From contig QCGO01000002.1 in NCBI GenBank assembly GCA_003279855.1, forward strand, positions 1 through 64,000: DNA of 64,000 bases, in the 5' to 3' direction. The stretch is from Prochlorococcus sp. AG-388-E21 (GTDB lineage Bacteria > Cyanobacteriota > Cyanobacteriia > PCC-6307 > Cyanobiaceae). How positions within the stretch are numbered: the stretch's first letter is position 1; every line of letters begins with the position of its first letter. Of the stretch, positions 18,812 through 30,385 are shown piece by piece. A program made the position numbers and the translations under genes. The notes beneath the pieces were generated by a model, which worked only from the letters and a program-made list of their open reading frames with translations, did no database searches and was not told where the DNA came from.

Positions 18812-19187
18812 GAAAGCAGGAGAGGCAATCGCAAAAATGTTTTATTTTGTTTTGAAAATAAATCTTTTTGAGGAAAGTCCGGGCTCCCATATGGTCAGGC
18901 TTGCTGGGTAATTCCCAGTGCGGGTAACCGTGAGGATAGTGCCACAGAAACATACCGCCTAATACTTTATGTATGGCAAGGGTGCAAAGGTGCGGTAAGA
19001 GCGCACCAGCAACATTGAGAAGTGTTGGCTAGGTAAACCCCGGCTGGGTGCAAGGCTAAGTAGATTTATGACCATTAAAAAATCTACTTTTAAGCGCCGC
19101 TTGAGGCTGTGAAGTAATTCCAGTCCTAGATAGATGATTGCCCATCTTATTAAGATGAACAGAACCCGGCTTATGACCTGCTTTCTA
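18812..19187 (+). ncRNA. rnpB: RNase P RNA
   Basis: The ends form helix P1: GAAAGCAGG at 18812-18820 pairs with CCTGCTTTC at 19177-19185. Conserved blocks are GAGGAAAGTCCGGGCTCC (CR-I), GGGTAACCGTGAGGATAGTGCCACAGAAA, GGTAAACCCCGGCTGGGTGCAAG and, near the 3' end, GAACAGAACCCGGCTTATG. About 375 nt is normal for a cyanobacterial A-type RNA. It is the ribozyme that removes tRNA 5' leaders. The rnc start codon follows within about 25 bases, so the RNase III mRNA may derive from read-through of this transcript. Exact ends are uncertain by a few bases. Confidence 0.96.
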
Positions 19188-19210
19188 CTTAATGAAAACA
19201 CTTAATTTAT

Positions 19211-19960
19211 ATGGATACCTTAATTGATGACAAAAGACTTGAACAAATTATTAATTTTTTAAATTCGCTTGAAATAGACTCAAAAAGATTTATCAAAATT
19301 ATCAACCAAAAAGATAAATTAATACTTCATACTTTCAATGAAGCATTAACACATTCCTCCGCAAACAAGATAGTTAATTATGAAAAATTGGAATTCTTTG
19401 GAGATGCTGTTCTCAGATTATCAGCATCAGATTTTATAGAGAGAACATATAATAGTATGAGTGTAGGTACTAGATCAGAACTAAGATCTCAAATAGTAAG
19501 TGATGAATGGTTAACTGAATTAGGTAAAAAAATATTTATAGAAAAAGTAATAATAAAAGGACCAAAAGCAATGGGTGATGAGAATTCAAAAGATACAATA
19601 ATTGCTGAAACTAGTGAAGCATTAATTGGCGCAATATATAAGTGTTTTAATTCAATATATGAAGTCAATATATGGTTAGATAATTTTTGGAAAAAAGATG
19701 CAGAATTATATTTACAAGCACCACATAAATACAATGCCAAGTCAGCTTTACAAGAATGGTGTCAAAGCCAAGGATTTGATTTACCTATTTATAAAATATA
19801 TGAAGTATCACAAAATCACGGAGACCCAAAAAGATTCTCTTGTGAAATATATATAAATGGATCTAAAAAAGCTTTCAGTTTTGGACATTCTCATAAAAAA
19901 GCCGAAAAAAATGCTGCAAGTATTCTTATACAAAAGATTTTCCAGAGAAAGAAAAATTAA
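19211..19960 (+). CDS. rnc: ribonuclease III
   Basis: RNase III cuts double-stranded RNA during rRNA and mRNA maturation. The 249-residue protein has the catalytic domain with EKLEFFGDAVLRL (E58, E61, D65) and a C-terminal double-stranded RNA-binding domain (residues about 175-245, KSALQEWCQSQG to SHKKAEKNAA). In the second catalytic block the E. coli order E110...D114..E117 reads D128...E133..E136 (KDTIIAETSEALIG), an apparent Asp/Glu swap. It sits directly behind rnpB and is convergent with ndhS, four bases apart. Confidence 0.95.
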   Translation: MDTLIDDKRLEQIINFLNSLEIDSKRFIKIINQKDKLILHTFNEALTHSSANKIVNYEKLEFFGDAVLRLSASDFIERTYNSMSVGTRSELRSQIVSDEWLTELGKKIFIEKVIIKGPKAMGDENSKDTIIAETSEALIGAIYKCFNSIYEVNIWLDNFWKKDAELYLQAPHKYNAKSALQEWCQSQGFDLPIYKIYEVSQNHGDPKRFSCEIYINGSKKAFSFGHSHKKAEKNAASILIQKIFQRKKN

Positions 19961-19964
19961 CTAT

Positions 19965-20150
19965 TCAAACAAGTTCCAAATTATTTAATTGAAATGTTAC
20001 TAATTTATCCCAATTGCCCCCCTCAAAAAGAACAGCAGCAGTTTTATTAGTTACTCTTTGTACAAACCCTTTATAACCTCTATAAATAGAATTAACGTCT
20101 TTAACAACTACTATAGAACCGGGGAGTATTGGTTTATTCGAAAATTCCAT
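19965..20150 (-). CDS. ndhS: NAD(P)H dehydrogenase-like complex subunit S
   Basis: This 61-residue protein reads SIVVVKDVNSIYRGYKGFVQRV and AAVLFEGGNWDKLVTFQLNNLELV, matching the small NdhS/DUF3252 family. NdhS has an SH3-like fold and forms the ferredoxin-docking site of the thylakoid NDH-1 complex used in cyclic electron flow and respiration. The length fits the picocyanobacterial form. The gene stands alone between two genes of RNA processing and ribosome maturation, so context adds nothing to the call. Confidence 0.88.
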   Translation of the reverse strand: MEFSNKPILPGSIVVVKDVNSIYRGYKGFVQRVTNKTAAVLFEGGNWDKLVTFQLNNLELV

Positions 20151-20172
20151 AGAAATAACTTACATATAAACT

Positions 20173-20712
20173 ATGATAAATCATGATGAGTGGTTAATTG
20201 TTGGCTTAATAACATCTCCTCAAGGCATTAATGGAAAAATCAAGGTTAAGTCTCTAAGTGATTTTGAAGAAAGATTTACAGACCCTGGTAAAAGATGGAT
20301 ACAAAAAGGTAACGAGACTCCTAGAGAATTCGAGCTTACGCGTGGTTTTAAAAAACCAGGTAAAGAATTATTCATAATTACATTTAAGGAGATAAATAAT
20401 AGGACTCAAGCAGAAAACTTAAAGGGACAAAAAATCCTCGTCAGAGTTGATGCAATTCCAAAATTGAGTTCTGGAGAATATCACTTAACTGAACTAGTGA
20501 ATTTGAATGTCAAAATTTTAGAAAATAACCAATTACACATAATTGGAAAAGTTATTAACTTATCTAATGAGAAAAATAATTTACTTGTAATTCAACTTTT
20601 GAAAAATAATAAAGAGGTTCTCATACCATTTGTTAAAGAAATTGTTCCAGTAGTAGATATTAAAAAAAATTTTATATTAATTACTCCTCCTTCAGGTCTG
20701 TTAGATTTGTAA
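20173..20712 (+). CDS. rimM: ribosome maturation factor RimM
   Basis: RimM helps assemble the head of the 30S subunit, binding S19. The 179-residue protein has the N-terminal motif [28 protein letters not shown], then the PRC-barrel domain (from about residue 95, [13 protein letters not shown]) ending [30 protein letters not shown]. Length and domain order are standard. It is divergent from ndhS by 22 bases and convergent with glmS. Confidence 0.95.
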   Translation: MINHDEWLIVGLITSPQGINGKIKVKSLSDFEERFTDPGKRWIQKGNETPREFELTRGFKKPGKELFIITFKEINNRTQAENLKGQKILVRVDAIPKLSSGEYHLTELVNLNVKILENNQLHIIGKVINLSNEKNNLLVIQLLKNNKEVLIPFVKEIVPVVDIKKNFILITPPSGLLDL

Positions 20713-20732
20713 ACTAAACTTTTTCAAAATGT

Positions 20733-22628
20733 TTACTCTACTGTTACGCTTTTAGCCAGATTCCTTGGTTGATCAACATCAAGTCCTCTATGAGCAGCAA
20801 TGTGATAACTCAATAATTGAAGAGGAACAATAGCAAGCAGAGGTGAAATCCACTCATTTGTTGAAGGTATGGTCATTAAATAATCAAATATTTCAGTCCC
20901 ATTACATTGAGGGGCAACACCAATTAAAAAAGCATCTCTCGCTTTTGCTTCTTGAGCATTACTAATTACCTTATCAAAAACTTGCCCTGGAGTAGCTATT
21001 GAAATTACAGGTACTTTTTTGTCTAGTAAAGCTATTGGCCCATGCTTCATTTCCCCAGCAGGATAACCAGCAGCATGTATATAACTAATTTCCTTCAACT
21101 TCAGAGCCCCCTCAAGAGCAATGGGATAATTTATTCCTCTTCCTAAAAAAATAACATCTTTAATATTAAAAAAATCATGTGCAAGTTTTTCAGAAGATTC
21201 ATTATGTTTTTCTAAAAGTTCTTCAACTAATGCCGGTAATTTAGTTAATTCTGAAACTAATTGATTAATATTTTCATTACTTTGACTTCCTTTTATTTGA
21301 GCAAATTTTATAGCTAATCCATAAAAAGAAAGAAGTTGCGCAAAGAAAGTTTTTGTAGCAGCAACACCAATTTCAATTCCAGCACTAATATTAATAATAT
21401 TTGGTATTAGTCTGCCAATTGAGCTTTCAACTCTGTTCGTAATAGCAATTAAATTTGGTTTAAAGTTATTACCCCCTATTGAAGATCTCCTCTTAATTTC
21501 CATACTTATAGCCGCAATAGTATCGGCAGTTTCTCCTGACTGAGTCACTCCAATTGTTAAGGTATTAGGAAGTAATGGTGGTGGGGAGTATCTAAACTCA
21601 CTCGCAAAAAAAACATTAGTTGGTATACCTGAGAATTGTTCTAATAAAAATTTACCCACCATTGCAGAATGCTTACTCGTACCACAAGCAACAATATCTA
21701 TTCTTTCAATAGCGTTTAAAAAATCTGTATCAAAAGAGTAATTAATCTGTAATTGATCAGTCTTTAAATCTTTAATTAAATATTTTTCTAACCAATATTT
21801 AGCAATATCAGGCTGATCATAGATTTCCTTTAACATATAGTGTTTAAAATTTTTTTTATCACTTACTTGGTCTGCAGTTTGTAAAGAAATTGGATTTCGA
21901 TATTGTCTCTCGTTATTAGAATCATAAATTTCTATTCCTAAAGGAGTTAAAAGAGCTATTTCCTCATCCTCCAAAGGTAAAATAATTTTTGTAAAGTTTG
22001 CTATTGCTGGCGTATCACTTGCACAAATAAATTCTCCTTCCCCTAATCCAATTATTAAAGGTGCCTGCTTCCTAGCAACAACAAATGCTTCAGGAGCACC
22101 AGACCATAATACTGCTAATGCATATGATCCTTCTAAATCTGAGATTACGTTTTTTACTGCTACTAATAAAGTTGAACCGTTACTTTCGAGCTTTAATTGA
22201 CTTAAAGCCAATAATTCTTTTTTTATTAAGTGTGGTATGACTTCTGTATCAGTATCAGAATTAAAAACAATTCCTTCTTTTTGTAATTTAATTTTTAATT
22301 CCTGATAATTTTCAATAATCCCATTTTGGACAACTGCAACCTCTCCTGAACTATCAATATGAGGATGCGCATTTTTAACCTCTGGTTTTCCGTGAGTGGC
22401 CCAACGTGTATGACCTATTCCCACAGTTCCAGGTATTTCAATATTTTTTAAGTTATTTTTTAAATTTTTAAGTTTTCCTTCTGCTTTGTTACAAGATATA
22501 TTCTTTGTTTCAGAGTTGATTATGGCAATACCTGCGGAATCATACCCTCTATATTCGAGTTTTTCCAATCCATTAATAAGTAATGGTAATGCTTTTTTAT
22601 AACCGGTAACAGCAACTATTCCGCACAT
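20733..22628 (-). CDS. glmS: glutamine-fructose-6-phosphate aminotransferase
   Basis: GlmS makes glucosamine-6-phosphate from fructose-6-phosphate and glutamine, the entry to peptidoglycan and envelope amino sugars. The start is placed at 22628 so that MCGIVAVTGY begins the protein and Cys2 becomes the N-terminal nucleophile; an upstream in-frame ATG would bury it. Marks are RGYDSAG, GHTRWATHG, two SIS domains (ACGTSKHSAMVGKF, TQSGETADT, GRGINYPIALEGALKLKE) and the C-terminal NLAKSVTVE. It is 631 residues. No GlmS ribozyme was seen upstream. Confidence 0.98.
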   Translation of the reverse strand: MCGIVAVTGYKKALPLLINGLEKLEYRGYDSAGIAIINSETKNISCNKAEGKLKNLKNNLKNIEIPGTVGIGHTRWATHGKPEVKNAHPHIDSSGEVAVVQNGIIENYQELKIKLQKEGIVFNSDTDTEVIPHLIKKELLALSQLKLESNGSTLLVAVKNVISDLEGSYALAVLWSGAPEAFVVARKQAPLIIGLGEGEFICASDTPAIANFTKIILPLEDEEIALLTPLGIEIYDSNNERQYRNPISLQTADQVSDKKNFKHYMLKEIYDQPDIAKYWLEKYLIKDLKTDQLQINYSFDTDFLNAIERIDIVACGTSKHSAMVGKFLLEQFSGIPTNVFFASEFRYSPPPLLPNTLTIGVTQSGETADTIAAISMEIKRRSSIGGNNFKPNLIAITNRVESSIGRLIPNIINISAGIEIGVAATKTFFAQLLSFYGLAIKFAQIKGSQSNENINQLVSELTKLPALVEELLEKHNESSEKLAHDFFNIKDVIFLGRGINYPIALEGALKLKEISYIHAAGYPAGEMKHGPIALLDKKVPVISIATPGQVFDKVISNAQEAKARDAFLIGVAPQCNGTEIFDYLMTIPSTNEWISPLLAIVPLQLLSYHIAAHRGLDVDQPRNLAKSVTVE

Positions 22629-22709
22629 ATAAATAATTTTCTTCAATTATATTGAATAAAATTAAGTATTTAATAAGACATGGACTCTCTTCCAACTGCA
22701 CTATAAAAA

Positions 22710-23009
<300 letters not shown>

Positions 23010-23089
23010 TTAAAAAAATTAAGATATGCTTCACTCTTGTTAACTCTAGGGCATAAAATCAAGTAGATAATTAGTAAATTCCATAAACT

Positions 23090-23332
23090 ATGTCACAAGA
23101 AGAAATCCTTCAAAAAGTTTGCTCTATTGTTTCTGAGCAACTAAGTGTTGAATCAGCCGAAGTAAAATCTGATTCAAACTTTCAAAATGATTTAGGTGCA
23201 GACTCCCTAGACACCGTAGAGCTAGTAATGGCACTTGAAGAAGCATTTGATATCGAGATACCTGATGAAGCAGCTGAAGGTATCGCAACAGTAGGAGATG
23301 CTGTTAAATTCATCGAAGAAAAAAAAGGTTAA
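23090..23332 (+). CDS. acpP: acyl carrier protein
   Basis: ACP carries growing fatty acyl chains on a 4'-phosphopantetheine arm. The 80-residue acidic protein has the attachment motif [18 protein letters not shown] with the modified serine in DSLD. It is followed six bases later by fabF, its partner enzyme, so the two are an operon. The tail EEKKG is typical. Confidence 0.98.
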   Translation: MSQEEILQKVCSIVSEQLSVESAEVKSDSNFQNDLGADSLDTVELVMALEEAFDIEIPDEAAEGIATVGDAVKFIEEKKG

Positions 23333-23338
23333 TTTAGG

Positions 23339-24583
23339 ATGCCAAATTTCCATCGAGTAGTTATTACCGGTATAGGGGCAGTAACTCCAATTGGTAACAA
23401 CATTGATGAATATTTACTCGGCCTACAAAAGGGGTCAAATGGAGTTTCAGATATTACTCTCTTTAATCCTGAACAACATCCCTGCAAGTTTGCAGCAGAA
23501 GTTAAAAATCTTCAATCCGAAAATTTTATTGAACCTAAAGAATCTAAAAGATGGGATCGATTTTCACAATTTGGAGTAATAGCCGCAAAGCAAGCTTTCA
23601 ATGATTCTGGACTTGAAATAACTGAAGCCAATGAATCAAGAATTGGAGTAATAATTGGCTCTGGTGTTGGAGGCTTACTTACAATGGAAAGTCAAGCTCA
23701 AATATTGAGTCATAAAGGCCCAAAAAGAGTAAGCCCATTTACAGTGCCAATGATGATCCCAAATATGGCGACAGGCCTTGCTGCTATTGCTTTAGGAGCA
23801 AAAGGTCCTAGCTCTGCTGTATCTACCGCCTGCGCTGCTGGATCAAATGCTATTGGAGACTCTTTTAGATTGTTACAGATGGGTAAAGCAGATGCGATGA
23901 TTTGCGGAGGAGCAGAAGCAAGTATAACTCCTCTTGGAGTAGCAGGTTTTGCAAGCGCTAAAGCACTCTCTTTTAGAAATGACAGTCCTCAAACTGCAAG
24001 TAGACCTTTTGATGCTGAGAGGGATGGATTTGTGATTGGAGAAGGATCTGGGATTCTTGTTCTAGAAACTCTTGAAAATGCAAAAAAAAGAGGCGCAAAA
24101 ATCTATGCTGAAATTATTGGTTATGGGTCAACTTGTGATGCTCATCACATTACTTCGCCTTCTCCAGGGGGAACTGGAGGGGCAGAAGCAATAAAGCTAG
24201 CCATTAATGATAGTTCAATTAACCTTGATCAGGTTGATTACATAAATGCTCATGGAACTAGCACTGCAGCAAATGACAAAAATGAAACTTCTGCAATTAA
24301 ATCCATATTTAAAGACAGATCTTACCTCATTCCTGTAAGCTCTACTAAGTCGATGACTGGTCATCTCTTAGGAGGTTCAGGAGGTATAGAAGCTGTAGCT
24401 TGTATTCTTTCTTTGACACATAATTTTGTCCCTCCTACAATAAACTACGTCAATCCTGATCCAGATTGTGATCTTGATTATGTACCAAATAATGCTAGAG
24501 ATGCTCAAATAAGAGTTGCTCTTTCTAATTCATTCGGCTTTGGTGGTCACAACGTTTGTCTAGCATTTAGCAAACTTGATTGA
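23339..24583 (+). CDS. fabF: 3-oxoacyl-ACP synthase II
   Basis: FabF condenses acyl chains with malonyl-ACP in fatty acid elongation. The 414-residue protein shows the Cys-His-His triad: nucleophile in STACAAGSNAIGDSF, histidines in NAHGTSTAAND and STKSMTGHLLGGSG, and the closing NSFGFGGHNVCLAF. It follows acpP by six bases and precedes tkt by about 40, which may be transcribed with them. Confidence 0.98.
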   Translation: MPNFHRVVITGIGAVTPIGNNIDEYLLGLQKGSNGVSDITLFNPEQHPCKFAAEVKNLQSENFIEPKESKRWDRFSQFGVIAAKQAFNDSGLEITEANESRIGVIIGSGVGGLLTMESQAQILSHKGPKRVSPFTVPMMIPNMATGLAAIALGAKGPSSAVSTACAAGSNAIGDSFRLLQMGKADAMICGGAEASITPLGVAGFASAKALSFRNDSPQTASRPFDAERDGFVIGEGSGILVLETLENAKKRGAKIYAEIIGYGSTCDAHHITSPSPGGTGGAEAIKLAINDSSINLDQVDYINAHGTSTAANDKNETSAIKSIFKDRSYLIPVSSTKSMTGHLLGGSGGIEAVACILSLTHNFVPPTINYVNPDPDCDLDYVPNNARDAQIRVALSNSFGFGGHNVCLAFSKLD

Positions 24584-24625
24584 TGAAAACCAACTCTGTA
24601 TTCCAAAATTACCTTACTTAAAACA

Positions 24626-26632
24626 ATGGTCGCTGCATCTGTTTCATTAGAATCACTATGTGTAAATAGTATAAGAATGCTGGCTGTAGATGCAGTAAAT
24701 AAATCTAATAGCGGGCATCCTGGCTTACCTATGGGTTGCGCGCCTATGGGTTATGCATTATGGCACAATATTCTCAATCACAATCCCAATAATCCAAAGT
24801 GGTTTAATAGAGATCGCTTTGTATTATCAGCAGGACATGGGTGTATGTTGTTATATTCTCTTCTGCATCTGACTGGATACAAATCAGTTTCCATTGAAGA
24901 TATTAAAGAATTTAGACAATGGGGATCTAAGACACCTGGGCATCCAGAAACGTTTGAGACTGAGGGTGTTGAGGTAACAGCGGGGCCATTAGGGGCAGGG
25001 ATTTCTAACGCCGTTGGTTTAGCAATTGCAGAAGCACACTTAGCAGCTAAATTCAATAAAAAAGATTGCGAAATTGTTGATCATTATACCTATGTAATAA
25101 TGGGAGACGGTTGTAATCAAGAAGGTATTGCCTCTGAAGCATGTTCACTTGCTGGACATCTTAAGCTTGGAAAATTAATAGCTCTTTATGATGATAATCA
25201 AATCACAATTGATGGACGTACAGATGTTTCATTTACAGAAGATGTTTTAAAAAGATACGAAGCTTATGGATGGCATGTGCAACATGTTGAAGATGGTAAT
25301 CATGATGTAAAAGGGATTACCAAAGCTATTGAGAGTGCGAAATCTGTAAAAGATAAACCTTCTCTAATCAAAATTTCTACAATAATAGGTTATGGTTCAC
25401 CAAACAAGTCAGATACTGCAGGAATTCATGGAGCTGCAGTAGGAGAAGAAGAAGCTTCCTTAACCAGAGAGTTTTTAAATTGGGAATATCCTCCTTTCGA
25501 AATACCTGAGGATGTATATTCTCAATTTAGACAAGCTATTACTAAAGGTGAAGACTCTGAAAAAAAATGGAATTTAAAATTTCAAGAATATCAAAACACA
25601 TATCCCTCTGAAGGAGCAGAATTCAAAAGAATGATCCAAGGTGAATTACCAGAGAACTGGGATTCAGATCTGCCTTCATATACGACAGATGATAAGGGTC
25701 TCGCAACAAGAAAACATTCTCAAATATGCCTAGGAGCTCTTGGGCCTAATCTTCCTGAATTAATTGGAGGATCTGCGGATTTAACTCACTCTAATTACAC
25801 AGATATAAAAGGAGAAACAGGATCATTTCAGGCACACTCTCCAGAAAAGAGATACTTACATTTTGGTGTGAGAGAGCATGCCATGGCAGCAATATTAAAT
25901 GGAATTGCTTATCACGACAGTGGTTTAATACCTTATGGAGGGACTTTTCTTGTTTTTGCAGACTATATGAGAGGTTCAATGAGACTATCTGCTCTCAGTG
26001 AGCTGGGAGTTATTTATGTACTTACTCATGATTCAATTGGAGTAGGCGAAGATGGTCCAACACATCAACCTGTTGAAACGATCCCCTCACTAAGAGCAAT
26101 GCCAAATATGCTTGTATTTAGACCTGGAGATGGTAATGAAACAAGTGGTGCTTATAAGCTTGCTATCAAAAACAGAAAAAGACCTTCTGCTCTTTGCCTA
26201 AGTAGGCAAGCCATGCCAAATCAAGAGAATACCTCTATTGAAAAAGTTGCATTAGGTGGATATATAGTTTCCGATTGTGAAGGAACTCCTGATGTAATAT
26301 TTATCGGTACTGGTAGTGAACTACACCTCTGCATTGAAGCAAGCAAAGAAATCTCAAAATTAGGCAAAAAGACTAGAGTTATTTCCATGCCTTGCGTAGA
26401 ACTATTTGAAGAGCAAGAATCTTCTTATAAAGAAAGTGTCTTGCCAAGTAGTATCAAAAAAAGAGTTGTAGTTGAAGCGGCCCATTCATTCGGATGGCAC
26501 AAATATACTGGGCTTGATGGAATTTGTATTACTATGGACAGATTCGGTGCATCAGCTCCTGGTGGAAAATGTATGACTAGTTTTGGATTTACAGTTGAAA
26601 ATGTTGTAAATAAGACTAAAGAAATCTTATAA
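24626..26632 (+). CDS. tkt: transketolase
   Basis: Transketolase moves two-carbon units between sugar phosphates using thiamine diphosphate, in both the Calvin cycle and the pentose phosphate pathway. The 668-residue length is standard. Marks are [19 protein letters not shown], the ThDP motif [13 protein letters not shown]...[23 protein letters not shown]-type sequence ([18 protein letters not shown]) and [16 protein letters not shown]. Its 3' end is two bases from the convergent thiC gene, which makes the precursor of its cofactor. Confidence 0.98.
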   Translation: MVAASVSLESLCVNSIRMLAVDAVNKSNSGHPGLPMGCAPMGYALWHNILNHNPNNPKWFNRDRFVLSAGHGCMLLYSLLHLTGYKSVSIEDIKEFRQWGSKTPGHPETFETEGVEVTAGPLGAGISNAVGLAIAEAHLAAKFNKKDCEIVDHYTYVIMGDGCNQEGIASEACSLAGHLKLGKLIALYDDNQITIDGRTDVSFTEDVLKRYEAYGWHVQHVEDGNHDVKGITKAIESAKSVKDKPSLIKISTIIGYGSPNKSDTAGIHGAAVGEEEASLTREFLNWEYPPFEIPEDVYSQFRQAITKGEDSEKKWNLKFQEYQNTYPSEGAEFKRMIQGELPENWDSDLPSYTTDDKGLATRKHSQICLGALGPNLPELIGGSADLTHSNYTDIKGETGSFQAHSPEKRYLHFGVREHAMAAILNGIAYHDSGLIPYGGTFLVFADYMRGSMRLSALSELGVIYVLTHDSIGVGEDGPTHQPVETIPSLRAMPNMLVFRPGDGNETSGAYKLAIKNRKRPSALCLSRQAMPNQENTSIEKVALGGYIVSDCEGTPDVIFIGTGSELHLCIEASKEISKLGKKTRVISMPCVELFEEQESSYKESVLPSSIKKRVVVEAAHSFGWHKYTGLDGICITMDRFGASAPGGKCMTSFGFTVENVVNKTKEIL

Positions 26633-26634
26633 AC

Positions 26635-28017
<1,383 letters not shown>

Positions 28018-28048
28018 TTAAATTGTTTATTACTAGAGTTCGATCAAA

Positions 28049-28131
28049 TTGAAACTTTCCTTCGTCAGTTTTAACTGTTTCAGGTTCGAAGGGTATGATC
28101 TCAGCTAAGTAATTTACTTAGCACCCCTAGC
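28049..28131 (-). promoter_or_regulatory. TPP riboswitch in the thiC leader
   Basis: On the minus strand the leader contains AGGGGTGC, helix GCTAAG/CTTAGC, CTGAGAT, ACCCTT, GAACCTGA and CGAAGGAAAG, the ordered core of the THI element. P2 (AGGGGT with ACCCTT), P3, P4 (CTTCG/CGAAG) and P5 (CAGTT/ACTG) all pair. The 3' end lies about 45 bases before the thiC start. No terminator T-tract follows, so control of translation or mRNA stability is more likely than attenuation. Confidence 0.95.
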
Positions 28132-28154
28132 TATTTCTAAAAATAGCTCTTTTT
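28129..28154 (+). terminator. terminator-like hairpin on the plus strand, 5' to the riboswitch
   Basis: AGCTATTT (28129-28136), tetraloop CTAA and AAATAGCT (28141-28148) form an eight-pair perfect stem followed by CTTTTT on the plus strand, the form of an intrinsic terminator. No plus-strand gene ends nearby; tkt ends 1.5 kb earlier. It could stop antisense transcripts through thiC. Read on the minus strand, the same stem abuts the first bases of the riboswitch and may cap the 5' end of the leader RNA. Confidence 0.5.
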
Positions 28155-28198
28155 AACAAAAAGTCATCTTATATTCTCAAAAAATATAGAAAATATTT

Positions 28199-28414
28199 TT
28201 ATTTAGGTTGTTTATAAGATTTTATTTTATTTAAGATTTTTTTTCTCTTAATTCCTCTACTAAATTCTTTTTCAGAAATTATAAAAATTCCCATCAAACC
28301 AATTGGTATATAAAAAATCCTCTTACTTTCTCTCCTTGATAAGAATCCTATTATTGATAAAAGAATCATTAAAGGTGCAACAAGTGAAAAGATATAAACT
28401 TTTTCAAATTTCAT
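28199..28414 (-). CDS. small membrane protein (71 aa), function unknown
   Basis: The protein has two predicted membrane spans, VYIFSLVAPLMILLSIIGFL (residues about 6-25) and RIFYIPIGLMGIFII (about 33-47), separated by a basic RRESK loop, then a basic tail rich in Lys. No cysteine pairs or cofactor motifs are present. It lies 18 bases downstream of the M20 hydrolase gene on the same strand and may share its transcript. I recognise no family. Confidence 0.65.
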   Translation of the reverse strand: MKFEKVYIFSLVAPLMILLSIIGFLSRRESKRIFYIPIGLMGIFIISEKEFSRGIKRKKILNKIKSYKQPK

Positions 28415-28432
28415 TTATATATCTTTATCCCA

Positions 28433-29593
28433 TTAATTATTTAATCTTACTATAGATTCAGTTATTACTTTAACCCCTACACTAATAGCTCTTTCATCTG
28501 GATCAAATTTTGAGCTATGTAGTGGAGCGCAACCTTTCTCACCTGAGACACCAAGCCTAAACATTGCTCCAGGAACTTCATTTAGAAACTCAGCAAAATC
28601 TTCAGCACCTAAGGATGGTTTTTGTAATTCAATAACATTTTCATGACCTAAAATGCTAATTGAGGAGTCTCTTAAAACCTTATTTATTTCATAATCATTA
28701 TTTACAGGTGGGACTATTTCTCTAAATTTTACTTTAGCTTCTGCCCCACAACTCTTTGCGATAGAGGAAATATTAAAGTTAAGCCAATCACCCATATCCC
28801 TAAATAATTGCAAATTTGTACATCTTATTGTTCCAGTTAAATTAACCTTTTCAGACAAAATATTATATGCATTTCCCCCATTTATTTTCCCAAAGGTAAT
28901 GACAACAGGATCTAGAGGATCTAATTTTCTAGTTATTGCTTCTTGAATACCAGAAATCACTTTTGATGCTGCCCATATAGCATCTACACCTTCATGAGGT
29001 CTCGCACCATGTGCTGATTTTCCTAATATTTCAACTGTAAGTTCCCCTGCCGCTGCTGTTAGACTTCCTTCTTTAATCCCAATAGTCCCTACCAATAAGT
29101 CAGGGAAAACATGCACTCCTAAAATTTGTTTTAACCCAATAGTCACGCCATCATCAATCATCCACTTAGCACCGCTAGCAATTTCTTCAGCAGGTTGAAA
29201 AATTATTCTTGTCCCAAATTTAAGGTTTAAATCCTTAATAATTTTAGCCACACCCAAACCAATACATGTATGTAAATCATGTCCACAAGCATGCATGATG
29301 CCATCAATTTTTGAAGAAAAACTTAAATTAGTATTCTCGTATATTGGGAGGGCATCCATATCAACTCTCAAACCAATAAAACCTTTATCTTTTGGTCCGA
29401 AATCAGCTACAACCCCAGTTCTGCCAACTGATTCTGTAACTCTCCCACCAATTTTTTTCAGATAACCACTTATTAAAATTGCCGTTTGATTTTCTAAGCC
29501 ACTTAATTCTGGATGAGCATGAATGTGCCTCCTCATATTAATAAGTTCATCCTTGAATGAATCAATTTTTTTTAACAATTGATTTCTTTCCAT
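28433..29593 (-). CDS. M20-family amidohydrolase (IAA-amino acid/N-acyl hydrolase-like)
   Basis: The 386-residue protein has the M20D family features: MRRHIHAHPELSGLE, DMDALP with the metal aspartate, MHACGHDLHTCIGLG, QPAEEIASGAKWMID, GTIRCTNLQ and LGAEDFAEFLNEVPGAMFRLG. Such two-metal hydrolases cleave amide bonds of N-acyl or hippurate-like amino acid conjugates. The exact substrate is not predictable. It lies three bases after the TPR gene, suggesting a run ruvB, TPR gene, amidohydrolase, small membrane protein. Confidence 0.93.
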   Translation of the reverse strand: MERNQLLKKIDSFKDELINMRRHIHAHPELSGLENQTAILISGYLKKIGGRVTESVGRTGVVADFGPKDKGFIGLRVDMDALPIYENTNLSFSSKIDGIMHACGHDLHTCIGLGVAKIIKDLNLKFGTRIIFQPAEEIASGAKWMIDDGVTIGLKQILGVHVFPDLLVGTIGIKEGSLTAAAGELTVEILGKSAHGARPHEGVDAIWAASKVISGIQEAITRKLDPLDPVVITFGKINGGNAYNILSEKVNLTGTIRCTNLQLFRDMGDWLNFNISSIAKSCGAEAKVKFREIVPPVNNDYEINKVLRDSSISILGHENVIELQKPSLGAEDFAEFLNEVPGAMFRLGVSGEKGCAPLHSSKFDPDERAISVGVKVITESIVRLNN

Positions 29594-29596
29594 TTA

Positions 29597-30385
29597 TTAT
29601 TTCAGAGCTATAAATTTCATCAAATCTTTCGTTGGTTTTTGAGGCCATCTGCGAACGTTTATTAACCATTCCTCATCAGCATATCTTGAATCTAATTCCG
29701 TAACTGTAATCCAATTACTTTCAGCTTCACCAGACATCCCTTTTGACCAGTCCAAGGCTGTTAATGCTGCTCTTGCATCAGCAAAAGTTGGATAACGTCT
29801 GATCAAATTTTTTAATTCTTTTTCACTCTCTTCCATATTTCCTAATTGGTAGTCCGCCAAAGCCATACTTGATCTTGCCATAGCAAAACCAGGATTTGAT
29901 TCTGAAGCTTTAGAAAACAAATTCCTTGCACTCTGCCAATTTGACAAAGACCCTTCAACATTAGCAAAATTATATAAAGCAGAAAAATTATCTTTATCTT
30001 TTGAGATTACATATAAATAATCATTTTTTGCCTGTAACCAAAGCCCTAAAGATTCTTCTGCTATCCCTCTATTAATATAAGGATCAACCTCTCCTGGATC
30101 TAACTCAATGGCTTTATCTTGATCCTCTATTGCACCTTCAGGATCACCATTAACAAGTTTTATATTTCCTCTATTACTTAAAGCTGCTGCATCATCAGGA
30201 AATATTTCCAAATACTTATTCCATTGCTTTAACGCGAGATTAAATTCTCCACTGGAGCTTAATTTTAAAGCATTTTTAAATAAATCTTCCTGTGGGCTTA
30301 GTGAATAACTAGGAGTGACATATACAATATTGATTAAAAAGCAAATCAATAAAAGATAAAGCTTAATCTTTCTAATACTTTTCAT
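29597..30385 (-). CDS. exported TPR-repeat protein
   Basis: An N-terminal signal peptide is visible (basic [11 protein letters not shown], hydrophobic core [12 protein letters not shown], cleavage probably near TPSYS-LS), so the protein acts in the periplasm or thylakoid lumen. The mature part (about 235 residues) is made of TPR units, clearest as [41 protein letters not shown] and [20 protein letters not shown]. The C-terminal [18 protein letters not shown] is conserved-looking. It starts inside the 3' end of ruvB (14-base overlap). Probably a scaffold for photosynthetic or envelope assembly; partner unknown. Confidence 0.88.
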   Translation of the reverse strand: MKSIRKIKLYLLLICFLINIVYVTPSYSLSPQEDLFKNALKLSSSGEFNLALKQWNKYLEIFPDDAAALSNRGNIKLVNGDPEGAIEDQDKAIELDPGEVDPYINRGIAEESLGLWLQAKNDYLYVISKDKDNFSALYNFANVEGSLSNWQSARNLFSKASESNPGFAMARSSMALADYQLGNMEESEKELKNLIRRYPTFADARAALTALDWSKGMSGEAESNWITVTELDSRYADEEWLINVRRWPQKPTKDLMKFIALK

